A DNA stretch of 64,000 bases from Chloroflexota bacterium (lineage in GTDB: Bacteria; Chloroflexota; Anaerolineae; Aggregatilineales; Phototrophicaceae), in contig WTGO01000017.1 of assembly GCA_011523515.1 (NCBI GenBank), positions 31,151 to 95,150 on the forward strand, written 5' to 3'. How positions within the stretch are numbered: the first letter of the stretch is position 1; the number at the start of each line of letters is the position of its first letter. Shown in pieces: positions 1 to 8,939 of the stretch. The notes beneath the pieces are model-generated. The model saw nothing but the letters and a program-made list of their open reading frames with translations, was not told the DNA's origin and ran no database searches. The translations under genes were made by a program, and so were the position numbers.

Positions 1-709
1 CTTGCGTGACGTGGTTGCCGCCGACTGGAATGATGGCCGTATGCCAGACGGTGCCGTCAATAAAGATGGCCAGGTCCGTTGTGCCGCCGCCGATGTCGAT
101 AATTACGGCGCCCATCTCGCGCTCATGGTCGGTCAGGACCGCATCGCCGGCCGCCAGCGGGTTGAGGATAAAGCGATCCACCAGTACGCCGGCTGATTCG
201 ACCGCGTCTTCCAAATTGGCCAAGCTGGTCGTGGATGCAGTGATGATATGCGCGTCGACTTCCAGCCGGAAGCAGTGCATGCCTATCGGGCTGCGGATAC
301 CGTCTTGGCTGTCCAGAGTGTAGCTCCTGGGAACGACATGCAGAATCTCACGGTTGTGAGGGATGGCGATATTGCGCGCCACACTCATGGCTTTTTCGAG
401 ATCTTCGGCCTGAACGCTGCGCGAGCCGACGATGGTAGCCAGCCCGCGGCTCGTCAGCGAAGAGATATGGCTGCCCGCCACGCTCACAAACGCGCGATTG
501 ATATCGTAGCCACTCGACTTTTCAGCTTTGCGGATCGACTTGGCGATGGCGGAGGACAAGGCGCCCACATCATTAACCACGCCCTTCTTCATGCCGTCGC
601 TGGGCTCTATGCCCAAGCCGACGACATAAACATCTTCGGGCCGCACCTCGCCTACCACGGTGCAGATTTTGTGCGTACCAACGTCGAGTCCAACTACCAG
701 GTCGCCCAT
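1..709 (-). CDS. ftsA: cell division protein FtsA (N-terminal part, cut by window edge)
   Basis: Actin-like ATPase that anchors FtsZ to the membrane and recruits the later divisome proteins. Reading the minus strand from the ATG at 709 gives an open frame to base 1. It begins MGDLVVGLDVGTHKICTVVG, the phosphate-1 motif of the FtsA/MreB/Hsp70 fold. The 1C subdomain follows (SVAGSHISS...), then the phosphate-2 motif IIDIGGGTTDLAIF near residue 215. About 236 codons are visible, a little over half of a usual FtsA. It starts 6 nt after the ftsQ stop, the classic ftsQ-ftsA order, so it is the last gene visible in the dcw operon; ftsZ would be expected beyond the edge. Confidence 0.93.
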   Translation of the reverse strand, partial: MGDLVVGLDVGTHKICTVVGEVRPEDVYVVGLGIEPSDGMKKGVVNDVGALSSAIAKSIRKAEKSSGYDINRAFVSVAGSHISSLTSRGLATIVGSRSVQAEDLEKAMSVARNIAIPHNREILHVVPRSYTLDSQDGIRSPIGMHCFRLEVDAHIITASTTSLANLEDAVESAGVLVDRFILNPLAAGDAVLTDHEREMGAVIIDIGGGTTDLAIFIDGTVWHTAIIPVGGNHVTQ

Positions 710-715
710 GCGGTT

Positions 716-1549
716 CTATAGCCCCCACAACAGTCTGTAGAACGGTGCATCGGGATTCGCTATATTCAGTTCGGCAACGTCGATTGCGCGACTGCTCAAA
801 TTCTCCACCAGCACTTCGTATATCTTGATTTTCTCGCTCATCACCGCCGCTGAGTCAGCGCCCATCCAGACCTGCCAGCCCAGTTCGTTGGTCCAGCCCA
901 AACCATGCACCGGATGGAAATCCAGATGGGCATCTTCGGGCAGGATCTCTCTGAGACGCAGCGTCCCCAAGACCCGATCCTTGTCAAATTCGCTTGCGGT
1001 GGGCAACGTCAATTCAGTACCATCGCGCAGCAAATTCACATGCAGCAGGCCGGGTATTTCCGCGCGGGCCGGCATGGCGCGCCCCTGTACATCAATCCAG
1101 GTCTCCTGCCCGCCATTTGACCAGACGACAGCCGGCTGCCGCTCTTGGACCAGCAAGGTGACCAGATTTGGAGGCCAGCCAACTTCTACGGATACATCCG
1201 CCACCGATGCCGCGCGCAGCATATTGCGGCGGATTTCCGCCGGATCCAGCCAGAACATATGGTAATCGGCCAGCTCGGAATAGGCGAAGACCTCTTCACG
1301 GGTAATGAAATCGTTGCCGCGCACCTGAATTGCTCTCACATAAAAGATGTCACTGGTGAAAAACACTACAAGCGTAATTCCAAACAGGACCAGGAGTACG
1401 CCGCTGATAATCCGCCAGCGCGAGACCAGCGGTCGCCGCTCGCGTCGCACTGCGGACGACAGCTTCGGTACAGTGCCTGGCGCCGCTCGATGCAACACGC
1501 CGGGAGTACGGTTGGGTTGTCGCCTTTGCGCTTGGACATGACTTGCCAC
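716..1549 (-). CDS. ftsQ: cell division protein FtsQ/DivIB
   Basis: Bitopic divisome protein that links early and late division proteins and binds the FtsL/FtsB-type subunits. The 277-residue product has a basic cytoplasmic N-terminus (residues 1-45), one membrane segment (about 46-66, IISGVLLVLFGITLVVFF) and an external POTRA domain starting at FYVRAIQVRGNDFITREEV. The FtsQ domain follows to the end. The start is GTG at 1549; no ATG lies in frame near the N-terminus. It lies 98 nt after murB and 6 nt before ftsA. The family call rests on topology, the POTRA motif and the murB-ftsQ-ftsA order, since FtsQ sequences diverge strongly. Confidence 0.88.
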   Translation of the reverse strand: MASHVQAQRRQPNRTPGVLHRAAPGTVPKLSSAVRRERRPLVSRWRIISGVLLVLFGITLVVFFTSDIFYVRAIQVRGNDFITREEVFAYSELADYHMFWLDPAEIRRNMLRAASVADVSVEVGWPPNLVTLLVQERQPAVVWSNGGQETWIDVQGRAMPARAEIPGLLHVNLLRDGTELTLPTASEFDKDRVLGTLRLREILPEDAHLDFHPVHGLGWTNELGWQVWMGADSAAVMSEKIKIYEVLVENLSSRAIDVAELNIANPDAPFYRLLWGL

Positions 1550-1647
1550 GTAGGGTCGTCCACCGGTAGTAAGATGAATCCTCCAGTTAATTCGTGGTTC
1601 AGTTTACACGTGGTCAAAATACGGCGCAAACGGCTTATGGCGCAAAT

Positions 1648-2571
1648 TCACTGCCATGCGCCCAGCGTCTGGATTTCGAGCTCGAGGATGATGCCATAGC
1701 GTTCTTTTACGCGCGCGCGCACTAGCTGGATGAGCTCAAAATAGTCGCTGGCGCTGGCGTCGGCGCTTAGGTTCACGAAGAAGTTAGCGTGCACCGGCGA
1801 TACCTGCACCGAGCCCAGGCGCAGACCCTTTAATCCGGCCGCTTCGATCAGACGGCCGGCGTAGTCCCCGGGCGGATTCTTGAAAATGCTGCCGAGGCTG
1901 GCGCCGGGTGGCTGCGTGCGCCGGCGGTATTCACTGTTGCGGTCCATGCTTGCCTGGATGCGCTCAGGGTCGTCGCGGCGCAATTTGAGCTCGGCGCGCA
2001 TAACGAAGAAGCGCCGATCAGGACGGTATTTCAGCCAGGAGTAGCGATAGTCGTATTTCAGCGAGTCAACGTCGTACCAGCGCTCTCCGCCCTCGGCTTC
2101 ATAGACCAGCAGGCGCGTCAACGCGCTGGCGATGTCGCTGCCGTGCGCGCCGGCATTGTTGACCGCCGCGCCGCCCATCGTACCGGGCACGGCAATCGCC
2201 CACTCCATCCCGGCTAGCCCGTTTTCCTGGCAGTAGCGCGTCAGGCGAATTAGATTCGTGCCGCTGCTCGCCTGCACCAGCACGGCGTCGCCGGCGTTCT
2301 GCCCCTGGATCTCGGTCGCGCGGTTGATGACGGTCAGTCCGCGAATGCCGGCATCAGCGACCAGCACGTTTGCCCCGCCACCGATTAGGGTTACCGGCAT
2401 GTCGCGACGCCAGGTCGCTTCCAGCAAGGCAATCGCATCGCCGTAGTCGGGCTGCTTGGCGATGTAGAGATAATCGGCGGGCCCGCCTAAACGAGCCGCG
2501 GTATAGCGAGCCAGCGGCTGGTCGCGCAGCAAGCCGTCGAATATGGGCAGCTCCAGCGAAGGCATCAGCAC
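1648..2571 (-). CDS. murB: UDP-N-acetylenolpyruvoylglucosamine reductase MurB
   Basis: NADPH/FAD-dependent enzyme that reduces the enolpyruvyl group to make UDP-N-acetylmuramate in the cytoplasm. The FAD-binding domain shows TARLGGPADYL near residue 25 and the GGGANVLVADAGI loop near residue 64. The C-terminal part has the catalytic-serine region GASLGSIFKNPPGDYAG and the family-typical terminal LELEIQTLG with the catalytic glutamate. Length is 305-307 residues. The possible start GTG at 2571 overlaps the murC stop as TAGTG; an ATG two codons later (2565) is equally possible. Either implies translational coupling to murC. Confidence 0.95.
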   Translation of the reverse strand: MLMPSLELPIFDGLLRDQPLARYTAARLGGPADYLYIAKQPDYGDAIALLEATWRRDMPVTLIGGGANVLVADAGIRGLTVINRATEIQGQNAGDAVLVQASSGTNLIRLTRYCQENGLAGMEWAIAVPGTMGGAAVNNAGAHGSDIASALTRLLVYEAEGGERWYDVDSLKYDYRYSWLKYRPDRRFFVMRAELKLRRDDPERIQASMDRNSEYRRRTQPPGASLGSIFKNPPGDYAGRLIEAAGLKGLRLGSVQVSPVHANFFVNLSADASASDYFELIQLVRARVKERYGIILELEIQTLGAWQ

Positions 2572-3953
2572 TAGTCCGGGTTGTTCAGGAACATGTCGGC
2601 GATGACGTTGGCGTCGCCGGCGCTGAAAATCAGGACGACGGCCGGCGCGTGGACGGCGCGAGCCAACTTGTCCACCGCAGCGTCAAAGGTAGGGGCGTAT
2701 TCCGCCGACTGCCGGATCTGTATTTCCACGGCCAGCGCGGCGCTTGTCACACCATCTAGGGGCGATTCGCGCGCGGCGTAAATTGGCGTGACCAGCACCT
2801 GATCCGCTTCCTGGAAGGCCGCCACGAAATCGGACCGGAATTGTTGGATGCGCGAGAAAGTATGCGGCTGCCATATCGCCCAAATCTGATGCTGAGGATA
2901 GCGCAGACGGGCCGCCTCAAGATTTACTCGGATTTCGGTGGGATGATGGGCGTAATCATCGATTACGACAACGCCGTCGCGGACGCCGCGGATTTCGAAT
3001 CGGCGCGCCGTGCCCACAAAGCTGCTCAGCGCCGCCGCGCCCCGCTCGACGCAGACGCCTCGTTCATGCGCCGCGACCAGGGCGGCCAGCGCGTTGAGCA
3101 CATTGTGCCTGCCGGGTACGCCGAGCTTGACTTCGCCCTGCGCGATACCGCCTCGCCTGATGGTAAATCGCGTCGATGGGCCGGCGAAATCCAGGTCGGT
3201 TGCGCGCCATTCGGAGTCGGCGGCATCGATAGCGTAGGTAAGCGCGTCATGACCTCGCTTGCGCCGCGATTCAGCGAGCGCGCTGGCGCCGGGATCGTCG
3301 GCGCAGGCAAGCAACGCGCCTTCGCTGCCGAGCAGATCGACGAAGCGCTCAAAGGCTTGCTTCAGCTCGCCAGGCGTCTCAAAGAAATCGGGATGATCGT
3401 GCTCGACATTTGTGACGACCGCCAGATTCGGGTCGAGGCCGTGAAACATATTGTCGTATTCGTCGGCTTCAATGACAAAGGAATCTCCGCAGCCGACCGC
3501 GGCATTTTTGCCGGTATTGCCCATGGCGCCGCCTACTATGTAACTTGGGCTTTTGCCGGCAGTCTGCATGATATGAATGATCATGGAGGTGGTGGTTGTC
3601 TTGCCGTGCGTGCCGGCGACGGCGATGGTATCGTAACCCTGAAGCAAGCTGCGCATGAAGGCCTTGCGGCGGTATACGGGAATGCCAAGATCCTCGGCCG
3701 CAACAACTTCAATATGGTCGTCGGCGACGGCCGAAGTGGCCAGCACCAGGTCGGCGCCGCGCACATATTCCCGGCGATGACCGCGAAAGACTTGCGCGCC
3801 ATCCGCCGCCAGTTGCTCCATGACTTCTCCGGACTGCAAATCCGAGCCGCTGACTGCGCAGCCGCGCTCCAGTAAGATGCGGGCAATAGCCGACAGACCG
3901 GCGCCGCCGATGCCGATGATATGAATGCGAGCGCCAGTTGACAGCGGGATCAT
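2571..3953 (-). CDS. murC: UDP-N-acetylmuramate--L-alanine ligase MurC
   Basis: ATP-dependent ligase that adds L-Ala to UDP-MurNAc, the first step of stem-peptide assembly. The 460-residue product starts with a Rossmann segment IHIIGIGGAGLSAIARILLE, has the Mur-ligase ATP loop VAGTHGKTTTTSMI near residue 110, the central EADEYD motif and the C-terminal DDYAHHPTEI motif of MurC. The start is ATG at 3953. It lies between two small CvpA-like membrane proteins and murB. All expected family motifs are intact. Confidence 0.97.
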   Translation of the reverse strand: MIPLSTGARIHIIGIGGAGLSAIARILLERGCAVSGSDLQSGEVMEQLAADGAQVFRGHRREYVRGADLVLATSAVADDHIEVVAAEDLGIPVYRRKAFMRSLLQGYDTIAVAGTHGKTTTTSMIIHIMQTAGKSPSYIVGGAMGNTGKNAAVGCGDSFVIEADEYDNMFHGLDPNLAVVTNVEHDHPDFFETPGELKQAFERFVDLLGSEGALLACADDPGASALAESRRKRGHDALTYAIDAADSEWRATDLDFAGPSTRFTIRRGGIAQGEVKLGVPGRHNVLNALAALVAAHERGVCVERGAAALSSFVGTARRFEIRGVRDGVVVIDDYAHHPTEIRVNLEAARLRYPQHQIWAIWQPHTFSRIQQFRSDFVAAFQEADQVLVTPIYAARESPLDGVTSAALAVEIQIRQSAEYAPTFDAAVDKLARAVHAPAVVLIFSAGDANVIADMFLNNPD

Positions 3954-3996
3954 ACTCGTGTTGTGCCCTCCAAATCAGATCACCGTACCGGCGTCA

Positions 3997-4521
3997 CTAA
4001 GTTAAGATAACGAGCGCCAATATCAACAGCGCAATCAGCGGCAGCAGGGCGCCGTTGGCCGCCAATCCGCCGCCCAGCATGACGACAGGCATCACACCGA
4101 GACTCTGAAAACTGGCCGAGGCCTCCGCCGGCGCAGAGACCAATTGCGCGAAAGGATAGCGGTTGATGTCCAGGAAGCACCAGCTTGATCCGGCCAGGAA
4201 ATAGCCGTTGAAGAAGCCCGCCGCTGCGCCGAGAAATGCGTCCCGCCGCTGGCGCAGGTTGCCGTTCAGATGGCTCGCCCACTGGCTGCGATAGGCCAAG
4301 ATGACCGCGGTTAAGTAGATCAGCATTTGCAGCAAAAAGGTCATTTCGTTCATCAGCAGCGCGTAAAGACTGCCGCGCAGCAAGCTGTCAAATTGCAGCA
4401 ATGCAAAGAACCCCAGTACGATGCCGGTCATGCCCCATAGCTCGCGCCGCCATCCGCGAATCGCGCCGGTCATCGCAAAGAAGACGGCGGTCGTCCACAT
4501 TAGAGACGCGAGGCTAATCAT
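3997..4521 (-). CDS. CvpA-like multi-pass membrane protein (larger paralogue)
   Basis: A 174-residue hydrophobic protein with about four membrane segments. The N-terminal GAIRGWRRELWGMTGIVLGF and the central DAFLGAAAGFFNGYFLAG resemble the two halves of CvpA-type proteins (colicin V production family), where a GxxxG-rich helix follows a basic loop. The function of the family is poorly defined; roles in envelope homeostasis and septation have been proposed. It sits between murG and murC, and its N-terminal 50 residues are clearly similar to the neighbouring smaller protein (4544-4807), so the two look like a tandem duplication. ATG start at 4521, 22 nt after the upstream gene. Confidence 0.6.
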   Translation of the reverse strand: MISLASLMWTTAVFFAMTGAIRGWRRELWGMTGIVLGFFALLQFDSLLRGSLYALLMNEMTFLLQMLIYLTAVILAYRSQWASHLNGNLRQRRDAFLGAAAGFFNGYFLAGSSWCFLDINRYPFAQLVSAPAEASASFQSLGVMPVVMLGGGLAANGALLPLIALLILALVILT

Positions 4522-4543
4522 GCGCGTGGCAAGACAAACATGG

Positions 4544-4807
4544 TCAAATCAGCACCAGGACGACGACAAACAGAACGATAACAACAAAGGTGATTAGCAA
4601 GAGGATGCCCGTTTGAACGAAGAATTTGTTCTGTGGCGAGAACAGGGCCAGCAGCTGTTGACGAAGTGTGGCGTCGAACTGGTGCAGAGCGAACAGGCCC
4701 AAGGTGATCCCGGCCAGCGCGATGGTCTCTTTGGTCCAACCGCGCATCAGGCCGATCGCCGCAAAAGCCGCCACACTCATCCAGATCAGGGTTACCAATT
4801 CGAGCAT
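4544..4807 (-). CDS. small CvpA-like membrane protein (shorter paralogue)
   Basis: An 87-residue membrane protein starting at the ATG at 4807, one base after the murG stop (TGAAATG). A longer in-frame version would run back into murG and is unlikely. It has the pattern LIWMSVAAFAAIGLMRGWTKETIALAGITLGLFALHQFD, closely matching the start of the protein encoded at 3997-4521. It then ends in a very hydrophobic Val/Leu/Ile segment, lacking the second half of the CvpA fold. It may form a heteromer with its paralogue or be a truncated copy. The function is unknown; the setting suggests the envelope or division. Confidence 0.55.
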   Translation of the reverse strand: MLELVTLIWMSVAAFAAIGLMRGWTKETIALAGITLGLFALHQFDATLRQQLLALFSPQNKFFVQTGILLLITFVVIVLFVVVLVLI

Positions 4808-4808
4808 T

Positions 4809-5912
4809 TCAGCCTCGGGCAATCTCGCGCAGCAGATCCGCCAGTCGCCGCGCGCCATTTGGATTCGCAAGGGCCATCGACTTGGCGCGCATAATTTTCA
4901 GTCGCGCGTCGTCGAGGATCAGGCCAGACACAGTATCGAAAAGCTTCTCAGTCATGTCTTCGTCGTTGAGTCGGACCGCGGCGCCGCGCATAGCGAGATA
5001 ATCGGCGTTCACTTTCTGGTAGCGCCAGGCGTAGGGATAAGGCACAAGGATGGACGGCAAGCCAAAGAGCGGCAATTCCGCCAAGGTGCTGGCGCCGGCC
5101 CGGCAGAGCGCCAGATCCGCCGCGGCGAATGCCAGTCCCATCTCATCGTGCAGGTAGGCGAAGGCATGGTAACGGCTGTTGTTCGCGGTAGCGCCCGCCT
5201 GCCGCTGCGAGCGTTCCCAATCCAGTTCGCCGGTGATATGCATCACCTGAACGCCACTTTCAAGCAGCGACAGCAAATGGCGTTCCAGAGCGATGTTGAT
5301 ATTGCGCGCGCCGCGGCTGCCGCCGAATACCAGCAGAGTCTTGCGCTCCGGGTCGAGCCCAAAGTGCGCAATCCCTTGCGCTCTATTTGCGCTCAATCGG
5401 CTGTCCATTAATGGGTAGCCAGTAACGACTGACTTTCCACGCGGGAAAAAGCGCGCCGACGCTTCCGCCGTGATAGCTACCCGCTTAGCGAAATGCTGCA
5501 GCGCCTTGATCGTCAGTCCGGGTTCGATATCCGGCAGATAGATCACAATCGGAATGCGCAGCAGACGGGCGCTAAGCGCTACTGGAAGATTGGCCCAACC
5601 GCCGGTGAGCAGGATGACGTCAGGGCGCATTCGCAGCTGATGGGCGAGCGCTTGCAAGGCTCCCAATTTTAGCTTCGTCAGGCTGAATAGAATGCGAATC
5701 GGATTCACGCCGTGAACGGGCCCGGCCAAGACCTCATGGTAGCTATCAAAGCGCAAGCCGGATTCCGCCACCAATTGGCGTTCCATGCCGCCGGCCGCGC
5801 CGATGAAATACAGGTTGGGCGCCTCTTCATCGTCTTGGAGCAGCGTCTGCGCGGTCGCTAAGGCCGGATAAACGTGACCGCCTGTTCCGCCAGCTCCGAT
5901 CAATATTCGCAA
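4809..5912 (-). CDS. murG: UDP-N-acetylglucosamine--N-acetylmuramyl lipid transferase MurG
   Basis: GT28 glycosyltransferase on the inner face of the membrane that adds GlcNAc to lipid I to make lipid II. The N-terminus MRILIGAGGTGGHVYPALA carries the first glycine-rich loop of the family, which fixes the start at 5912. The C-terminal UDP-GlcNAc site includes LVFGGSRGARNIN near residue 192 and AGASTLAELPLFGLPSILVPYP near residue 270. Length is 367 residues, normal for MurG. Its first 86 nt overlap the end of ftsW in another frame, which is unusually long for this gene pair. Confidence 0.97.
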   Translation of the reverse strand: MRILIGAGGTGGHVYPALATAQTLLQDDEEAPNLYFIGAAGGMERQLVAESGLRFDSYHEVLAGPVHGVNPIRILFSLTKLKLGALQALAHQLRMRPDVILLTGGWANLPVALSARLLRIPIVIYLPDIEPGLTIKALQHFAKRVAITAEASARFFPRGKSVVTGYPLMDSRLSANRAQGIAHFGLDPERKTLLVFGGSRGARNINIALERHLLSLLESGVQVMHITGELDWERSQRQAGATANNSRYHAFAYLHDEMGLAFAAADLALCRAGASTLAELPLFGLPSILVPYPYAWRYQKVNADYLAMRGAAVRLNDEDMTEKLFDTVSGLILDDARLKIMRAKSMALANPNGARRLADLLREIARG

Positions 5913-7146
5913 TATCGCTTCTCCGTTCCGAAGTCGGTTTTGGCCGCGTGGCTACGCGATGGACGCTGAGCATCAATCCAACGCCGATCATGATCACCAT
6001 CAGCGAAGACCCGCCGAAACTAATAAAGGGTAAGGGTACGCCCGTAGACGGTACGACGCCGGTCATGACCGCGATGTTGAGCAGCGCCTGAATAATCACC
6101 CAGGAGGTAAACCCGACGCAGAGCAGGGAACCGAAGTTGTCCTTGGCGATGCGCGCCATTTGGAAGCCGCGGATGGCAAAGGCGATATAAAGGGCGACCA
6201 CCACCGCCGCGCCCAGTACGCCAAGCTCCTCGCCCACGATGGCGAAGATACTGTCGGTGTGCGGCGCCGGCAGCGCGCCGAATTTCTGCTGCGACTGGCC
6301 GACGCCCACGCCGATCCAGCCCCCGCGCACAAAGGCGGTGATGGCCTGCAGGGTGTGATAGTCGGTCAAGGTGATGTCGCTGAGGCCGGCGAGGAAATTG
6401 GCGATGCGGCTTTGGGCATAGGGCCAGTACTGCACGACGAATATGCCAACCGCGGTCGTAATGCCGCCCACCGCCAGCATGTGAAACAAGTTGGCGCCGG
6501 CGACAAAAAACATGACCCCGGCCGTAAGCGCCACGATCCCGGCTGAGCTAAGGTCGGGCTGGATGATGATTAAGCCGGAGATCACGCCCACGACCGCCAA
6601 GAAGGGCAGCAATCCGAAAAGAAAGCTGTCGACCCGGGCTCGTTTGGAGCCCAGCCAGGCCGCCATGTAAAGCACTACCGAAAACTCAGCCAGCTCGCCC
6701 GGCTGCAATCGGCCGCCGGAAAATGAGCGCCGAGCGCCGAACTTCAACTCGCCGTACATTCGCACCAGCACCAGCGCCACTATCGTGATAAGCAGCATCC
6801 ATATCGCGAAGCGTTTCCAGAAGCGATAATCCAGCGCGGCGAAGAAAAACAGCGCAATGGTCGACAGAATCACGTTGCGCAGATGTTCCTCGACGAAGAA
6901 GCCCGATGCCGTACCGTAAGTTTGGTTGCTCCAATCCCAGGTAGCGCTGAAGACCATCAGCCCGCCGATGATGACCAGCAGAAGCACAATCGCCAGCATG
7001 GGTTTGTCAAATGTCGCTACGAAGCGCACGCGCTGATGCCGCACCGGGCGAATGCTGTCGTCGGTGAGGCCAGTCAGCCCTGGGCTGCGCCGAATTTGGC
7101 GGCGGATTCGACGTTGTCTGCCGCCGTAGATCGCTTGTTCAGTCAT
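5827..7146 (-). CDS. ftsW: SEDS-family peptidoglycan polymerase FtsW
   Basis: Integral membrane glycosyltransferase that polymerises lipid II at the septum, normally paired with a class B PBP. The 439-residue protein has a basic N-terminal tail of about 48 residues, then about ten membrane segments. Diagnostic SEDS sequences are present: QPDLSSAGIV near residue 195, the extracellular loop with GVGVGQSQQKFGALPAPHTDSIFAIVGEE, and PFISFGGSSLMV near residue 375. A hydrophilic Arg-rich C-terminal tail of about 40 residues runs over the start of murG. It lies between murD and murG, its standard place. Confidence 0.96.
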   Translation of the reverse strand: MTEQAIYGGRQRRIRRQIRRSPGLTGLTDDSIRPVRHQRVRFVATFDKPMLAIVLLLVIIGGLMVFSATWDWSNQTYGTASGFFVEEHLRNVILSTIALFFFAALDYRFWKRFAIWMLLITIVALVLVRMYGELKFGARRSFSGGRLQPGELAEFSVVLYMAAWLGSKRARVDSFLFGLLPFLAVVGVISGLIIIQPDLSSAGIVALTAGVMFFVAGANLFHMLAVGGITTAVGIFVVQYWPYAQSRIANFLAGLSDITLTDYHTLQAITAFVRGGWIGVGVGQSQQKFGALPAPHTDSIFAIVGEELGVLGAAVVVALYIAFAIRGFQMARIAKDNFGSLLCVGFTSWVIIQALLNIAVMTGVVPSTGVPLPFISFGGSSLMVIMIGVGLMLSVHRVATRPKPTSERRSDIANIDRSWRNRRSRLSGLSDRADAAPRR

Positions 7147-7182
7147 TCAGATTTCTGGCCAGCTACTGCGTTAACAGTTTCA

Positions 7183-8592
7183 TTATAGTTCAGATACCAA
7201 TTGGCGAAAGTGAAGCCCGCGCGCGGCAAAATCCTCGTAGGCATCGTAGCTGGTTCCACCGGGCGACAGCAGCACGATATCGCCGGCTTGCGCGACTTCG
7301 GCGGCGCGCGCCACCGCGTGGTCGAGTGACTGGACGCGTGAGAGCTGGTCGTCTCGCACGCGCATCTGTTCCAGTAGCTTCATCACTTTCGAAGCTACTT
7401 GTTTGCCGCCGTCTCGACCGAACAAGATAATATGCCTCGCTTTGCGCAAGGCGAAATGAATCGCCGTCTCCCATGGCAGGTCTTTGTCGGCGCCGCCGAT
7501 GAGCAGCACCAACGGTTCCTCGTAGCTAGCCATGGCTGCCAACAAGCGTTCCGGCGCAGTGGCGATGCTGTCATTGACCCAGGTCACGCCGGCCACTTCG
7601 CGCACCGTTTCCAGGCGGTGCTCCACCGGTTGGAAGTCGCGAAGCGACGCTCGCATGACATCGGGCGTGACGCCGGGACGATCGATCGCCAGCCCCATAC
7701 CGCCGGTAATGGCGCAGGCAGCCAGCACATTCAGCGCATTGTGGTCGCCGCGCAGGGGGATTTCGTCGCGCTCGCAAACCACATGCGGGCCCATGTCAAA
7801 GCTGGCTGATCCCGCCACCAGCAGCCGGCTGCCCAGCATAAAAGCGCCATCAGGAACCATGTCATACAGGCTGAACGCCAACTGCTCGCCCGCGACCACT
7901 TGCTCGAGCGCCCGGCTGCCCGGGCTGTCCCAGCCCAGGACCGCTACGTCCGTCGCGCGCTGATAGCGCAAAATATTGGCTTTGGCATTGGCGTACTGCT
8001 CAAAGGCGCCGTGCCGATCAAGATGATTGGGCGTCAGATTGAGCACGGCGGCGACACGCGGGCTGGTCGACATCAATTCCAACTGAAAACTGGAGAGTTC
8101 CATGACGACGATGTCATCGGCCTTTATCTCGGCCAAGTCTGCAATCAAGGGATTGCCAATATTGCCACCGCGCCAGACCTTGTAGCCGGCCTTCGACACG
8201 ATACTGGCAACCAGCGCTGTGGTGGTGGTCTTTCCAGCGCTGCCGGTGATGCCAATGACCGGGGCGGGGCAGCGTTCCAGGAAGAGCTGGGCATCGTTGG
8301 TGAAGGGCATGCCGCGCGCGCGCGCTTCCTGCAGTATGGGCAGATCCAGCGGTACGCCGCCGGAAACGCAAATGCAGCGCGCGCCAATCAAGACCTCGTC
8401 GGGGTGCCCGCCCAGGTAAAAGCGCACGCCCGGATAATCGCGGCGGCGAACTCCCAAGGCTTTGGCGCTGCGGCTGTCGGTGACGACCACATCGGCGCCA
8501 ACGGTGGGCAGCCAGCGCGCAAGGGCAGCCCCCTGGCGCCCGAAACCGAAAACCACTACCCGCTTGCCCGCCAATGGGTCGCGTGCTGTCAT
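7183..8592 (-). CDS. murD: UDP-N-acetylmuramoylalanine--D-glutamate ligase MurD
   Basis: Cytoplasmic ligase that adds D-Glu to UDP-MurNAc-L-Ala. The product shows the N-terminal Rossmann motif VVFGFGRQGAALARWL, the ATP loop GITGSAGKTTTTAL near residue 115 (the usual Asn/His before Gly-Lys is Ala here), the LNLTPNHLDRHG motif of MurD near residue 185 and VNDSIATAPE near residue 310. Length is 469 residues from the ATG at 8592; a TTG two codons upstream (8598) is an alternative. It is the first gene of the second half of the dcw cluster and has its own upstream region with an 18-bp palindrome. Confidence 0.96.
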   Translation of the reverse strand: MTARDPLAGKRVVVFGFGRQGAALARWLPTVGADVVVTDSRSAKALGVRRRDYPGVRFYLGGHPDEVLIGARCICVSGGVPLDLPILQEARARGMPFTNDAQLFLERCPAPVIGITGSAGKTTTTALVASIVSKAGYKVWRGGNIGNPLIADLAEIKADDIVVMELSSFQLELMSTSPRVAAVLNLTPNHLDRHGAFEQYANAKANILRYQRATDVAVLGWDSPGSRALEQVVAGEQLAFSLYDMVPDGAFMLGSRLLVAGSASFDMGPHVVCERDEIPLRGDHNALNVLAACAITGGMGLAIDRPGVTPDVMRASLRDFQPVEHRLETVREVAGVTWVNDSIATAPERLLAAMASYEEPLVLLIGGADKDLPWETAIHFALRKARHIILFGRDGGKQVASKVMKLLEQMRVRDDQLSRVQSLDHAVARAAEVAQAGDIVLLSPGGTSYDAYEDFAARGLHFRQLVSEL

Positions 8593-8630
8593 TGCCAAAT
8601 CGGCTCACTAAAGACTACGGTCTGTATAGA

Positions 8631-8648
8631 GCACTATAATTATAGTGC
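8631..8648. promoter_or_regulatory. 18-bp perfect palindrome upstream of murD (possible operator and -10)
   Basis: GCACTATAATTATAGTGC is a perfect inverted repeat ending 39 bp upstream of the murD ATG. Its centre contains TATAAT on both strands, so it could be both the -10 box of a murD promoter and the binding site of a dimeric regulator. No good -35 hexamer is seen at 16-18 bp (TAAGTC is the nearest). The operator reading is inference. Confidence 0.45.
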
Positions 8649-8939
8649 ATCGGCCGGGAGCGACTTATTCAGGTTGGGTCATTTATTCAAGAAATGAATG
8701 CTCGCGCGCCCATCGCAAACGACGCAACTTAATGTAGACGTACGCGCGGCAAAGCCACCGCCCACGCAAAATACCTTGCATCACGCAGTGTTTTGCTCCC
8801 CTCCCTGACTCGTCGGATGCCTGCCATAGAGATGGCGGGATTGGGGCCGGGGATGGGGTAAGCTGCCCGCCACCTAGTCTAGGGGCGGCGTATTATGCCG
8901 CCTGCGACTTCGGAATTGGCGCTAATGGAGGCATGCGGC

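Noticed and set aside
2841..3875. A 344-codon plus-strand open frame opposite murC
   Set aside because: Antisense shadow of a fully conserved murC; no ribosome site and no recognisable fold.
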